A stretch of DNA of 64,000 bases from Tachypleus tridentatus. Lineage: Eukaryota; Arthropoda; Merostomata; Xiphosura; Limulidae. The position numbers and the translations under genes were made by a program. Below the pieces are notes generated by a model that was not told where the DNA came from, made no database searches, and was given only the letters and a program-made list of their open reading frames with translations. Within the stretch, counting starts at the first letter, position 1, and every line of letters begins with the position of its first letter. Shown here one piece after another: positions 36,411 through 47,848 of the stretch. The stretch is from contig NC_134830.1 in NCBI RefSeq assembly GCF_004210375.1, positions 66,194,326 through 66,258,325 of the forward strand. The letters run 5' to 3'.

Positions 36411-37512
36411 GTATAGTGTATAACGGTACAGTCTTAAGAGTTAAAGCAGAGCAAGAAAGATCGTCTGTGTTCTTTCTTCTTATGAAATAAGTCAAAGTTA
36501 ACAGATTAATCTTTAGAAATAAATAGCTATCGACTGTATCTTAAGATGTCATTGATAATAGCGATGTGAAAGGAAACTTAACCTATAACCTTCAAAACTT
36601 AGCGGTCGTTTACTTTCAATAAGCTCTGTATACTTCACCGGACGTCATCAATAAATATTTTAAACACGTTTGAACTCGATCAAAACTAAATCTTTTTTAC
36701 GGCGAGAAAAGAACGTCGTTTCGAGTTAGAAGTTGTGTTCTTTATTAATAGGGTAGGTAGGTGATACAGGTTAAAACGTCTTGATCTAAGCCAGTCGTGA
36801 GCCGATAAAGTAGAACGGTGAGACATTTTTGATTGCTGTTCATTTAAAAAACATCATGTCACAATACAATTCTTCTGACCAAAGCACAATGGCAGCACAA
36901 TGTTAATCAGCATTACCCGAAGAAGAGAGGTTACTTAATATTTATTATTAGCCATTTAACCATCATTCACAGATATAAAAAAAACACAATGCAATATAAA
37001 TTACAAAATAAACAAATTTAATACAATAGAAATAAAAATGGGAAGTGAAACAAAGATAAAAAAGAGAAATGTTTTAAAAAATGAACTTGAAAGGTTAAAG
37101 GTCAATTTATGCTCATTTTCCCAACTGTTTTGCTCATTTTAACAATTAATTATCTACATCTTGATTCGTAATTAATATTCTTCTCCAGTTTATTTTTAAG
37201 AAATCCTGCTTCGTGGCCCGTGGTCACAAAAACGCACTCCGCACTTTAAGGTTGTAAGTACGCTATAAGAGTAACAATCAATTATTAATAATTGACCAGA
37301 GAGAGTAGCTGACGAGTTGGAGGCAGTGGGTACTGTTCACCAGTCAGAATGTGTTTCTTTTAACCTATAAGTTTAAAATTCGGGTTAATTATGCGAATAT
37401 AATTTGTTGTTTAAATAGATACCTTTGCGTAAAAATCCTAAAGCAAACAAATGAAGGGAAATCTCATTTTCTCTATTTAAGTAACAGTAGCCAGGATTAG
37501 TTTGAAATATCA
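36411..37512. other. Non-coding stretch with a possible family A remnant
   Basis: GAGAGAGTAGCTGACGAGTT and GGAGGCAGTGGGTA near 37300 resemble the middle of family A; too little remains for a firm call. Otherwise nothing recognised. Confidence 0.4.
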
Positions 37513-37526
37513 TTTCAGCTTTGAAG

Positions 37527-37642
37527 TGTGTGTGTGTTTTCTTATAGCAAAGCTATATTGGGATATTTACTGAGAGAGGAGAATCGAACCCCTGATTTTT
37601 AGCGTTGTAAATCTGTAGGCTTACCGCTGTCCCAGCGAAAAA
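37527..37642 (-). mobile_element. SINE family B, full length
   Basis: Minus-strand GCTGGGACAGCGGTAAGCC head, GGGGTTCGATTCTCC box and (CA)n tail. Flanked by TCAGCTTTGAAG and TCAACTTTACAG (9 of 12 identical), a probable old target duplication. Confidence 0.85.
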
Positions 37643-37654
37643 TCAACTTTACAG

Positions 37655-38382
37655 ATATTTAACGGTTTTGTACAGTTTAATGTTTTTTAAACTGAAAATA
37701 ATTTTCATCGATGCGTCATTGGAAAATCATCGATTTTATTATTATTAATAATATTTTTTGTGTAATGATTTAAATTGCTATTGAATATCTAGTGAGCTCC
37801 AAAAAACTGTCAACCTCAAACGTATAGGGAATTTCGTCACTTTAACTTACCATTATAAAAAAACTTTACGACAAAACATTTTTACAAGTTTATCCTTAAG
37901 ATAAATCACAATCAGTATTAATTTAAATAATTTTAACAATGCCCATAATATGTGATCAATTTTCAACACTAAGAAATAATTGATAAGCACCTTATAATTT
38001 CTATAACAACAATTTCTATTATCCTATTCTAAATGGTCAATGGTTTAATATAACCTTATTTCGTCCACGGTTAATTATCCAAATACGAACTTTAAGTAAC
38101 ATACATCCATAAATACAAACTTTTACTTTAGACGCTGATGCTTTTCAGAGTATACTTTCCAATTTTTTGTTATTTCTTCTAGAACTTAAGCTTTTTCTAT
38201 GTAGTTCGAGTAGACACATTGCACTAGTTAGAGACTGGAGAGTTTCCTAGAAATAAACTTTATTTACTTTTTACTTGCTAGTATTACGTTTCTTTGTTTA
38301 TATATATATATAAGTGTTTACGTGTGTGTTTTATTGGGCAAAAACGTTTTCTTTTCTAAGTTATATCAAGTTTAATAATTTT
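37655..38382. other. AT-rich non-coding stretch
   Basis: A TA run near 38302; nothing else recognised. Confidence 0.5.
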
Positions 38383-38646
38383 AAGCATGGCCAGGTAGTT
38401 TGGGTACTTGAGTCGCAATCTTAGAGCCGCAAATTCGAATTCCTGTCACCCCAAACATGCTCGTCCCGTTTAGCCGTAAAGTGTTATAACGTAACGGTCA
38501 ATCCCGCAGGTCGTTGATAAAAAGAGTAGCCCAAGAACTGGCGGAGGTTGATGATGATTAACTACCTTCCCTTTAGTTTTTCAGTGCTAAATTAGGGACG
38601 GCTAGCGCAGATAGCCATCGTATATTTGTGCCTAAAATTCAAACAT
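38383..38646 (+). mobile_element. SINE family A, nearly full length
   Basis: Head starts at GCATGGCCAGGTAGTTTGGG, so the first 6 bp are missing. Body and tail complete (AGGGACGGCTAGCGCAGATA, TTTGTGCCTAAAATTC). Confidence 0.88.
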
Positions 38647-39305
38647 TCATACTCATGGCGTTGTTATTTTCAATATCTAGGGTTAAGGGTAGTTCAGTGT
38701 TTCAGGCTAAAAATTCACTAAGTAAGTGGTCCAATCATAGCCTCGTACCTGACCAACACGGAACACTTATACATAGGTTTTTGTTGTTGTTTTTTTGAAA
38801 GGGGTGTTTCGATTTTTGTTTAAATATCTTCTTTATACCTTTTTTTTCTGCATGCTGGCAAGTGCTCCTCGAAGTGGTAAAGTTTGTTTGAAAATTAATT
38901 TTATAATTATTTTCGGAGTATATGTAAATTATAATTTTTTTCTCTCCATGATAAAACGTACAACATATTTAGTGTGAAGAGAGAGAAAGTAAACACACAG
39001 CTGTATCGATGTTCTTTCTTTATAAATTGCCTTTAGTAACTTTTTTTATCTTTATGACAACAAATTTTTAATCAAATATTGTTATAGTAAGCTCCATCAC
39101 TACGATAATAAACTGAATTATATTAAAAATTATTTTTCAGTTAATAACAAGAAGAGATAAACCATATTACTGATTACGTGTTTTTGAATAGTTACGCTAC
39201 AGTAAACAGTTAAGTAAATATATCTCATAGTTAACCGAAAAACACTTAGAAGAAATTTTCTAACCTGATCGTTTAACTGAAGTGTACATCTTTGTTAGCT
39301 AACTT
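38647..39305. other. AT-rich non-coding stretch
   Basis: A 60-codon plus frame (38795-38977), Phe/Ile-rich, probably chance. Confidence 0.45.
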
Positions 39306-39315
39306 TCTAATAAAT

Positions 39316-39433
39316 TTTGTGTATTTTCCTCTGGAAACCACATCAGGCTATCAGTTGAGTCCACCAATGGGAATCGAACCCTTGATTTTATCGTTGTAAT
39401 TCCGAAGATTTTTCTCTATTCCATCAGGAATCA
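39316..39433 (-). mobile_element. SINE family B, full length, diverged
   Basis: Minus strand keeps AAGGGTTCGATTCCCATTGG and CTGATAGCCTGATGTGG. The perfect 10-bp target duplication TCTAATAAAT lies at 39306-39315 and 39434-39443. Confidence 0.88.
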
Positions 39434-39443
39434 TCTAATAAAT

Positions 39444-40376
39444 ACAGAAATAAAAATCGTTAACGTTTCGCTGTATTGCGCATGCTCAAAATTTCAAAAG
39501 TAATCATGTCCTGCTGTATTTTTTTCAGGCGGTAAATCTTACTATCTGGACGTCTCTCTAATCAGTGTGTGTTGGAACCAGAATAATTATAATTTATATT
39601 TTTAAAAGTGTAATAGTAACTTCAGTAAGTAAATAACTATTGATCAAAAAGAAGAAAATGGAAGTCCTCCACATGTGCAATGTATCTTGTAGCGTAGAGA
39701 ACTTTAACCTTCACTGAAATTCGTTCAAAAGACTCTTCTATGGCTGATGATATTAATTACATTAGATCTTGAGAAAGAAAACACGATATTTGTTAACAAG
39801 AGTTGTAAGTATATGGAAAGGATCGTGTTCATTTTTTACACAATTAGTGGATGTAATATAGATTCCAGGTTTTATCAGATTTAGGATCTGAGATGAGGTA
39901 ATTATTTTAAGCATTTCCCGAATTTGTGTTTGAAACCTCTAGTTTATATATCCTAAAATAACGATGAGTGATATTTGGACTTTTTTTATAACCATAACAG
40001 CAACGTTCAGCTGAAATGTAATTGAACCTATACTTTCATTTGTTTCTACATTGTTATTTACTTAATAGGTGAATATATTATTCCCTTCATTATAAACTAA
40101 TTGAATCGCGATATGAATTTTTAATTCTGTTGATTATTAAGTTTGATGTTTAGTTATATTTAAAATTATTGTTTCATTTACTTTACCTTATTGTTCAACC
40201 TTTTCATATTTTATTTACCATTCTTACTCTTTCATAATATTTAATTTTAAAGTAATTATATTTTAAATGCTATTTTTTATTTCTTGTTGAAACCAAGAAT
40301 CGTTAACAATGGTATTATTTTTACTAAAGAATAAATGAATAATTATGTTTGAGAATCTCTGTAAAAAAATATAACG
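39444..40376. other. AT-rich non-coding stretch
   Basis: Nothing recognised. The minus frame 40263-40448 runs into the following B copy. Confidence 0.45.
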
Positions 40377-40388
40377 TTTCACTATAGG

Positions 40389-40506
40389 TGTGTGTGTTTT
40401 CTTATAGCAAAGCCACATCGGGCTATCTGCTGAGTCCCTTGAAAGCAATTGAACCTCTGATTTTAGGGTTTTAAATTCATATACTTACCAGTATACCAGC
40501 GGAGGA
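40389..40506 (-). mobile_element. SINE family B, full length
   Basis: Minus strand CCGCTGGTATACTGGTAAGT head, body AGCAGATAGCCCGATGTGG and a (CA)n tail. Weak target duplication TTTCACTATA (40377-40386) against CTTTACTATA (40507-40516). Confidence 0.88.
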
Positions 40507-40712
40507 CTTTACTATAAGTTTGTCTTCGTTCATAAAGAGCAAACTTCGTGATGATATAAGTAAACTTAGCGAAACGGGAAAGGTGATATTTTATAAAGAC
40601 CTTTAAACATAATTATTTGTTTATCCATAAGCAAAAATAAAATTCGATTGACAAGTTCTTCACATAAATTATAATTTACCTTGATCTTGTAACATGTAAC
40701 TGTATAATAAAT

Positions 40713-41115
40713 AATTTGTTTGTGTGTAATTAACCATAAACTTACCCAATGGGCTATCTGTGCTCTGCCCACCACAGATTGTTTGTTTGTTTCTTTGTTT
40801 TGAATTTCGCGCAAAGTTACTCGATCCCTATCTGCGCTAGCCGTCCCTAATTTAGCAGTGTAAGACTAGAGGGAAGGCAGCTAGTCATCACCACCCACCG
40901 CCGTTAACTATTGGGATACTCTTTTACCAACGAATAGTGGGATCGACCGTGACATTATAACACCCCCACGGCTGAATGGGCGAGAATCTTTGGTGCGACC
41001 GGGATTTGAACCCGCGACCCTCGGATTACAAGTCGAACGCCTTAACACCACAGATATCGGAACCCGCTTTCTAGCGTTTAATTCCGCAGACGTACAGCTG
41101 TGCCACTGTTGGGGG
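40713..41115 (-). mobile_element. SINE family C, split by a family A insertion
   Basis: The tail and module side lies at 40713-40779 and the head side at 41046-41115. Removing the family A element and one copy of the 10-bp duplication restores a continuous C copy across CACCACAGAT. Minus frames at 40566-40814 and 40908-41147 and a plus frame at 40990-41247 are artefacts of the two SINEs. Confidence 0.92.
40780..41045 (-). mobile_element. SINE family A nested in family C, 5'-truncated
   Basis: Bracketed by the perfect target duplication CACCACAGAT (40770-40779, 41046-41055). The first ~25 bp of the head are missing, consistent with incomplete reverse transcription. The rest is close to consensus with many CpGs kept, so this is a fairly young insertion. 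Confidence 0.95.
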
Positions 41116-42220
41116 TATAACAAGCAATACATGGAGAAAAAAGACACTAAGAGTGAAATATATGGATCCTATTTTTCTTCTTGTCTCCAGATGTTAATAT
41201 TTATGTACAAAACACTAATTAAATATATTTTATACACTCTACCTTGACGCTGTTTAATTGAATAAAGGAAAAGTGTTTAACAGAGGCAAAATTCCTCTAG
41301 AAAATATATATGTCATTGTAATACTTATTTTTATGTGTTTTGCTGTCAATCAATATCGAAGTAATGAATAATATTATATTCAGGTTAATAACTAAGCTAT
41401 AAACTAGCGCTTGGGAAGGTGGACTAGCTGAAAGGAAACCTGACAACGGTGTTAGAAATATGTTGGTGAGTGGATAACAGATTTTAAGCACCTCACTTTG
41501 AAGCAAACCACTTTTCAACGATACCCTTTGTTCAATACCAAAACCCAGAATCACCCCAGCTGGGTTCATATATTGTTAGTTCAGACGCTATTTATGCCAG
41601 CAGTTTGCGAGCCAGCAAATCCATCGCTTTATTCTCGCCAAGCTAACAAAATACGAGAGTGATATCACAATGAACTTTGTAATACACTTGCAAATAAAAG
41701 TTGTGTATATAAGTCAGAGGAATAAATACAAGATTATTTAAACCTTATATAACAGTTTTATCATTATAATTTTTGTAATTGAAAAAAATCTTGTACTGTA
41801 TTTTGTTGGTTCTATTTCACCTCTCATTAGGTCTTTAGTTTCGTTCTCTAGCTTGTGGCTAAAAACTCAGTTTTTAACATGTTATTAGTTCTATAGTGTC
41901 TACCACATGCCATCCTCTTAAATTAATGTCTGAAGTGGTCATGTTTTATTGTTAACCCTGACTAGGGTTTCAAATATGATTGAATTTGCAAGGATTATTA
42001 CATACCTTATTGGAATAGCTGGACAGTCCTAAACCACGGACCTCGAAAACAAAAGAGAGCGCACGGATCAAAAGTTTACCACCAACGATAAACACTTAAA
42101 CAGATGTTAGTAACGATTTAGAACTTGGGTATATATTAGGTTTAGCTTGGTTTATATAGTGACAAGAGCGCCGTTAATGTCAGGGTAGTGGAACATGAAG
42201 AACACTAAAACTAGCCGACT
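41116..42220. other. Non-coding stretch, nothing recognised
   Basis: A 90-codon minus frame (41569 to 41297) has no domain I know. GC is slightly raised at 41400-41650 but no exon signal is convincing. Confidence 0.4.
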
Positions 42221-42346
42221 CTGTGTGTGTTTGTTTTGGAACACAAAGCTGCATAATGGATTATCTGTTCTGCGTCAACCATGGATATCGAAATCTGTAT
42301 TTAAGCGTTATAACCATTGAGGCTTACCGGTGAGCTACTGGGGGTA
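42221..42346 (-). mobile_element. SINE family C, full length
   Basis: Minus strand CCCCCAGTAGCTCACCGGTA head, TTCGATATCCATGGTTGAC box, ATAATCCATTATGCAGC module and a CAAAACAAACAC tail. Confidence 0.85.
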
Positions 42347-42673
42347 GAGGGGTAACATTCTGTGAATAACGTTTATTGGTGCATAACGACTTTCTATTCT
42401 ATCGTAAACGACTTCACTGAGGTTGCTGTGGTAACATTCTCTAAAAAATGATCTATATAGATATTGCTCTTATATATTATGTTGATAATTGTAACGTTGC
42501 TCTAACATTGCTGGTACAAGCATTTTACAGTTTAAACCTATTCGGGAGAACTTAATATATAACCATGTAAAATACATTTGGTTATTTATGTTACAGTTTA
42601 GGAAATATCATTGCTAAATACGAAGATTATTCTTTTCCAAAACAGTGCTACTGTATTTCGTATTATTAAAACG

Positions 42674-42797
42674 TTTGTTCGCTTTATAATTTTCGCAAAG
42701 CTATACGAGGGCTACCTGCGCTACTAGTCCTAATTTTGTAGTCGTAGACTGGAAGGAAGGCAACTACTCAACGTCGCCAACCGCCAGTTCTAAGGCA
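42674..42797 (-). mobile_element. SINE family A (or A/D) tail half
   Basis: Minus strand retains GCGCAGGTAGCCCTCGTAT and the GTTGCCTTCCTTCC region but ends before the ATTCGTTGGTAAAAG body. The phrase CTACTCAAC on the plus strand recalls family D. Confidence 0.65.
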
Positions 42798-43668
42798 TGA
42801 CACGAGTAATTGAATACTTAAATTGTCGAAAGTAAACTTATTAAAAATGTCTGAGATGTTTTACTTCACTATTTTATCTCTTGGCTCACTTCACTCTCAA
42901 CATGACTTATCACAGGTATTTATAATGGTATTCTCAGTACTTAATGAAAAATATCCTGCCTCACAGTCACGGAAAAGAGCTTAAATTCGTAGACGTTTCA
43001 TGTTAACAGTAATGGAACAGTATATTACATATCGTAACACATTATCGACCTCACAATGCTAAATAGCTTTTAGCAAAACCTTATTCTGTACTTAACGTTT
43101 GTAATCAAAATACACGAAACTGTAGAAATAAAAAAAACAAACACTTCCATGTTTTATAAGTGATTTCATAACTTAGTAAATTCGTAATTTTACTTTACAT
43201 GAAATATCGTACTTTCAAAGGTCCTACCCTCATTATTTGTAGTTGTCATGACACGTTGGTGTCACGTTTATTATGTTTTCAACATTATTTATTTTGTTCC
43301 TTAGTATTGTTTTACTAAAAAGAGCGTATTATAATATTTTGCAACAAATGGTTTATCTAAACGGTTCCTCACCCTTCAGCCTTATGAGCTCTTTACCGAT
43401 TGAAACGTGTAGTTGACAATGGTTACGGTGGAACATAGTATGGATGAAGGAAGGCCTTAGAACCGGTGTTGCTGTAGTAATCCCACTTTTACATACATTA
43501 CTTAAATAGCAACTGTATTAATTTGCTAAGGATGCGCGCCCACGGCTCCCCTCCCCTAGATTGAACTGCCTTCGACAACACCAAAATTGTTTTTAATGAC
43601 TCCTTATACTTTAAAATCTCTCATTGTAAAATCTGCATGTCTAGTCAAGCACCATCCATTTTGCAACT
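42798..43668. other. AT-rich non-coding stretch
   Basis: Nothing recognised; a C-rich patch (CACGGCTCCCCTCCCC) near 43540. Confidence 0.45.
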
Positions 43669-43683
43669 CCTTTCTACACACAG

Positions 43684-43808
43684 CTCCTCAATGGCACAGC
43701 GGAATGTATGCTGACTTACAACGCTAGAAACCCGGTTTCGATACCCATGGTGGGCAGAGCACAGATAGTCCATTGTGTAGCTTTGTGTTTGATTAGAAAC
43801 AAACAAAA
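43684..43808 (+). mobile_element. SINE family C, full length
   Basis: CTCCTCAATGGCACAGCGGA head, CCGGTTTCGATACCCATGG box, GGGCAGAGCACAGATAGTCC body, CAAACAAAAC tail. Flanked by CCTTTCTACACA (43669-43680) and CCTTTCCTACACA (43809-43821). A minus frame at 43645-43830 is an artefact. Confidence 0.92.
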
Positions 43809-43985
43809 CCTTTCCTACACAACTGTTCAAATACTAAATATACACTCTTTTTCTTCTTGGGGCTAAATATAGCATGTGGTTTAAGAAATATAATCCTGAT
43901 ATTATTGTCTTATGATAAATATAATTTTGATTACAATAATAGCAGGCAACTTGGAAAGGAAGTTCACACTGTATCAATTTGTATC

Positions 43986-44108
43986 TCAGAATAGCTGGTA
44001 TGGGTAATTAACACTTTTATTGATAAACAGAGAACAACATCTCGACCTTCCTTGGACATCTTCAGGTTAACCAGTTGTTCTGAGATACATTTTTACTTCA
44101 AGTGGGAT
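43986..44108. repeat. Family F repeat, mostly one arm
   Basis: TATCTCAGAATAGCTGGTAT, GAGAACAACATCTCGACCTT and CATCTTCAGGTTAACCAG, then an inverted terminal piece TTCTGAGATACATTTTTACT. It shows the F left arm followed directly by a short stretch of the opposite end. Confidence 0.7.
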
Positions 44109-44255
44109 TTTGGTAATCAATAATTACCATATCAATTTGTTCTTTTAATCTTTATTTTGATGCTTAATATTGTATTTGTGATAAACGTACTACATAAATT
44201 TGAATAAGATCCGGCTTACAAAGACGTACGACGTATACTCATTAATGCATAATTC

Positions 44256-44398
44256 TATATAAAAGGTAACCGAAACCGATTATCTGTTATGTAACATACA
44301 GTATATATGGTGCTGAGTTGAAGCTTCAGCTCTTGCTATCATCGTATAAACATTTACCGTATGGACAAAATTTTTCGACGTGGAGCTAGACAAAAAGG
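44256..44398 (+). promoter_or_regulatory. TATA-type core promoter candidate with downstream ATG
   Basis: TATATAAAAG at 44256-44265 is a strong TATA match in sequence that is otherwise plain AT-rich. About 95 bp downstream an ATG (44361, context TACCGTATGG) opens a frame starting Met-Asp-Lys-Ile-Phe-Arg-Arg-Gly, with AAAAAGGTGG near 44395 as a weak splice-donor-like site. A family A SINE starts 20 bp later. With so much TA-rich DNA a chance TATA box is likely, so this is only a candidate. Confidence 0.2.
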
Positions 44399-44418
44399 TG
44401 GTTCCTTAAAATTAACGT

Positions 44419-44700
44419 GGCCCGGCATTGCCAAGTGGTATAAGGCACTCGACTCGTAATCTTAGGGTCGCGGATTCGAATCCCCGTCACACCAAGCATT
44501 CTCGCCCTTTAAGTCGTGGGGCGTTATAATGTGACGGTCAATCCCACTATTCGTTGGTAAAGAGTAGCCCAAGAGTTGGCGGTGGGTGGTGATGACTAGC
44601 TGCCTTCCCTCTAGTCTAACACTGCTAAATTAGGGACGGCTAGCACAGATAGCCCTCGAGTAGCTTTGTGCGAAATTTCCAAACAAACAAACAAACAAAC
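44419..44700 (+). mobile_element. SINE family A, near-consensus full length
   Basis: Starts GGCCCGGCATTGCCAAG and ends with five CAAA units. All segments are intact, including CTCGACTCGTAATCTTAGGG and TTCGAATCCCCGTCACACC. Probably one of the younger A copies; no clear target duplication. Confidence 0.93.
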
Positions 44701-45740
44701 TTATTGAATAATAAAAACCGGCTGAGAATGTCTTTTAAGAACAAGTTTAGAAAGATAGATTTACTAGCTTTGTAATTTCTATTATCTGTGTCTACCTAGA
44801 GTTTACAGGCGGGTGACGTTTCGGTATTTTGAGACATTGTTGGTAAGGTTTGTGCATTTGAAGTACAGCGGTTGAAAAAGTTTCACTATTTAATCTAGAT
44901 GATCACGTGATGATAACGTTTATCACACAGGTAAATATACTTTGCATCTACCGATAAAAGAACAGTTTGACCTTCGAATATTGTGAACAAAATTAGAGAG
45001 ATGATAAAAGTTATACAATTGACTTTGAGGTTTGAAGAACAGTGAGTTCTATGTTTTAAAGAGAGTAACCAGGTTTAAGCTAAAACATTTTTTTAAACTT
45101 AAACTATATGGAGCAACCGTGGAGATAACCATCGGCATTAGGTGCCTCGTTGAAACATACTGATGTTGTCATATTTGATATACACTTATTCATATAAGAT
45201 GTATATCCATACATTACTACAACCCAGCAGAAAAAAGTATAGTGATAAGCTTTGGCAACATTGTTAACATGGCGTATTCATCTATGAGGCTACCAAGGAA
45301 GTTATAGTTCGGAACCTCAGTTTCACATTGGCTAGGGTGATAATTATTAATGTGCATGAAGAAACTTCGTGCAACAAAAAATAAAAGAGGTTACACATAA
45401 AGCACATTAACATCGATAAAACAAATTAAAGTTTTTTTCCCATTTTTCATATAGTATGCAATGTTTGATTTATTCAGTCTTTTAGGTCATACGGTCAATT
45501 TATCTGAATTTTTAGGAATTTTTCTTTGTTTTAAGCTGCCCCTTTTTCTTGTTTGTGTTATAGTGTTATGTGTTATTGTTACCGTTGATTTACTACTATT
45601 TCTTTAAGTTCCATACTTTATATCATTTTACTTATAGCCCTGCTTATATTATATACATCTAAATAAGCTTTGTACATTGGATATTTACTTTTCAAAACAA
45701 TTGTAATTTCAAAAGCAAGTTAATTAAGCCATCTCATTTC
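44701..45740. other. AT-rich non-coding stretch
   Basis: Nothing recognised on either strand. Confidence 0.45.
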
Positions 45741-45855
45741 AGACAAGAGTAGTCTACAATATGGCGGTGGGTGCTGTTGATTAATTACCTTTCATACAAT
45801 CTGTGGTTTAAAATTAGGTTTGGCTGCGCGTAAGTAGCCCTTTGTGAGAATACAA
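45741..45855 (+). mobile_element. SINE family A, 5'-truncated relic
   Basis: Begins in the body (AAGAGTAGTCTACAATATGG), then GGTTTGGCTGCGCGTAAGTA and TGTGAGAATACAAG. The tail is degraded. The frame at 45844-46065 starts in it and has no domain. Confidence 0.6.
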
Positions 45856-46498
45856 GTACGGTTTAACAAAAAGTACAGGTTATTTGTAATTCTTTTTATT
45901 TTCTTGGACTGGCGCCCTGAACAAAAGTATAAATATAAAGAATGCTGGGTCGATTTTGAGAGCGAAGTAATTATTTCATCTGATATTAATAAATTTAATC
46001 CCCAAACTCTCGCAAACAGTGCTTCTTATCCCAATCTTTTTGAAAACATTTATCATTTTTCTTGAGCAACTAACAACTTAGATATATCAAGTTGCTGCTC
46101 AGGCCACATCACGAATATTTATTATATTCATCATGCCGCAAGTCGTCTGGTTTTGAAGTCTCGTTCACTTGCACGAGAAGCACAGGAGGTGTGTTGTTTT
46201 GAGCACGTGACAAGTTTGGCAAGCAGCCAGGTCTTATTTTGTCTCTTCAGGCTATATAGTCCAGTAGAAAAATCAGACTAGCCGACCAAACACAGACAGT
46301 CTGAAAAGATAAAATTTACTTTAAAAAGAGGTCAAAAGGGTGTTATGATTGTTTTTTATCATGCGAACGTTTTATTAGTGAACGTAGAATTTAAATAAAG
46401 ACAAATACAGTTTTTGTTGCGTGATTTTATTACATTTTTTGGAATATTTTGTCATTTTGCTAACAATACTTAAGCTTCATGTATATCTTGCCAAAGCT
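45856..46498. other. Non-coding stretch
   Basis: A moderately GC-rich patch at 46130-46270 contains an E-box (CACGTG, near 46204) but no TATA or exon signal that I trust. Confidence 0.4.
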
Positions 46499-46512
46499 CA
46501 ATTTTGAAATAC

Positions 46513-46787
46513 GTTTGTTTTGTTAGTTTGTTTTTTGAATTTCGCACAAAGCTACTCGAGGGCTATCTGTGCTAGCCGTCCCTAATTTAGCAGTGTTAGA
46601 CTAGAGGGAAGGCAGCTAGTCATCACCACCCACCGCCAACTCTTAGGCTACTCTTTTACCAACGAATAGTGGGATTGACCGTCACATTATAACGCCCCCA
46701 CCGCTGAAAGGGCGAGCATGTTTGGCGTAACGGGGATGCGAACCCGCGACCCTCAGATTACGAGTCGCACGCCTTAACACGCTTGGC
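46513..46787 (-). mobile_element. SINE family A, young full-length copy
   Basis: Nearly consensus on the minus strand. Target duplication CAATTTTGAAATAC (46499-46512) against the same word with its T run grown from 4 to 13 (46788-46810). A minus frame at 46682-46876 is an artefact of this copy. Confidence 0.95.
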
Positions 46788-47159
46788 CAATTTTTTTTTT
46801 TTTGAAATACATATATTAACTTAAAAAAAACAACAACAAAAAACAACAACTTACCATTAACACATTGATTTGTCATACTAAACCATCATTGACTGGTGTG
46901 CCAGATAAAATGTCTTGTTTTTTCTAACTGTATTTGTAAACTGCTGCTTCAGGTTGCTTACAAATTATCGAGTTTGACAGAAACAATTAGGATAACAGAC
47001 CCATCACTGCAGCGCTAATACTATACTCTTCTGTCATATCAGAGAACAAGTGCGAATAAACGAATTATATGCGACAAAAGATGGTTTGATAGCTCAGGAA
47101 GTGTACTAAATGTTTTCCAAATCAATTGCCAGTGAAGTGAAAGCCGAAATTTGAAGCAT

Positions 47160-47235
47160 TCGAGATGCATTAGCTAAGTTGAAATATCCATCCGCTAATC
47201 AGAATCACGAGTTCGAATCATAGTGGATCTCAGTT
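47160..47235 (+). mobile_element. tRNA-like segment, unknown SINE relic
   Basis: TTAGCTAAGTTG resembles an A box and GAGTTCGAATC a B box, 45 bp apart, as in a tRNA. The sequence after it matches no family in this window. A complete cloverleaf is not obvious. Confidence 0.35.
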
Positions 47236-47841
47236 GTTGGTTCTTATACAAATTATAACTTCACAGAATGTTATGTACACTTATGGTGTACCTACAGTTA
47301 ATCTGCCTGTACGGCTTTTAAGTGCAGCCACGTGTATTTCTGGCCGTGAACCCCTAAAAGAAAGAGAGACAAAAACGTCGTTTGCAGTTTGTGCGTAAGC
47401 ATAGTCACAGTTAGTGAGAATATAGACAAGCTACCAAAGCCCACCCACTTACTGAACTTTAATACACGCTTTCACACCAAACAAAATAATAATAAGCAAC
47501 ACTCAGTTGCAGCTTATACAATTCTGCGCTTCTATGAATAAAGAACCTCTGTTCTGTGTTCCTATGAATTTCTTTAAAGTTTTAATTTTTGTTCGATGTT
47601 TTCGTATAAACATTGTTTTGCTTGTCATTGATTTTGTGTATCCTTTTCACGTTTCTATAACCCGTCTATTCACGATTCTACGAAATTTTTGTTTATGGTT
47701 CTACGTTTCTAGAAACGAGTATTTCTGATCTTACACTTCTATAAAGCTTGTACTTTTAGCACTACTTGTGTTGTTTTTTAAACACACCTATGATTTTATT
47801 TACATTTTTAGAAGCTATTGTTTTTTAGCGTTATTTTGATT
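47236..47841. other. AT-rich non-coding stretch
   Basis: The 73-codon plus frame 47507-47728 is Phe/Val/Ile-rich without a domain. Nothing else recognised. Confidence 0.45.
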
Positions 47842-47848
47842 GTTTAGT

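Noticed and set aside
46130..46270. Moderately GC-rich patch with an E-box as a regulatory region
   Set aside because: A single CACGTG word and mild composition change are not enough to support a call.
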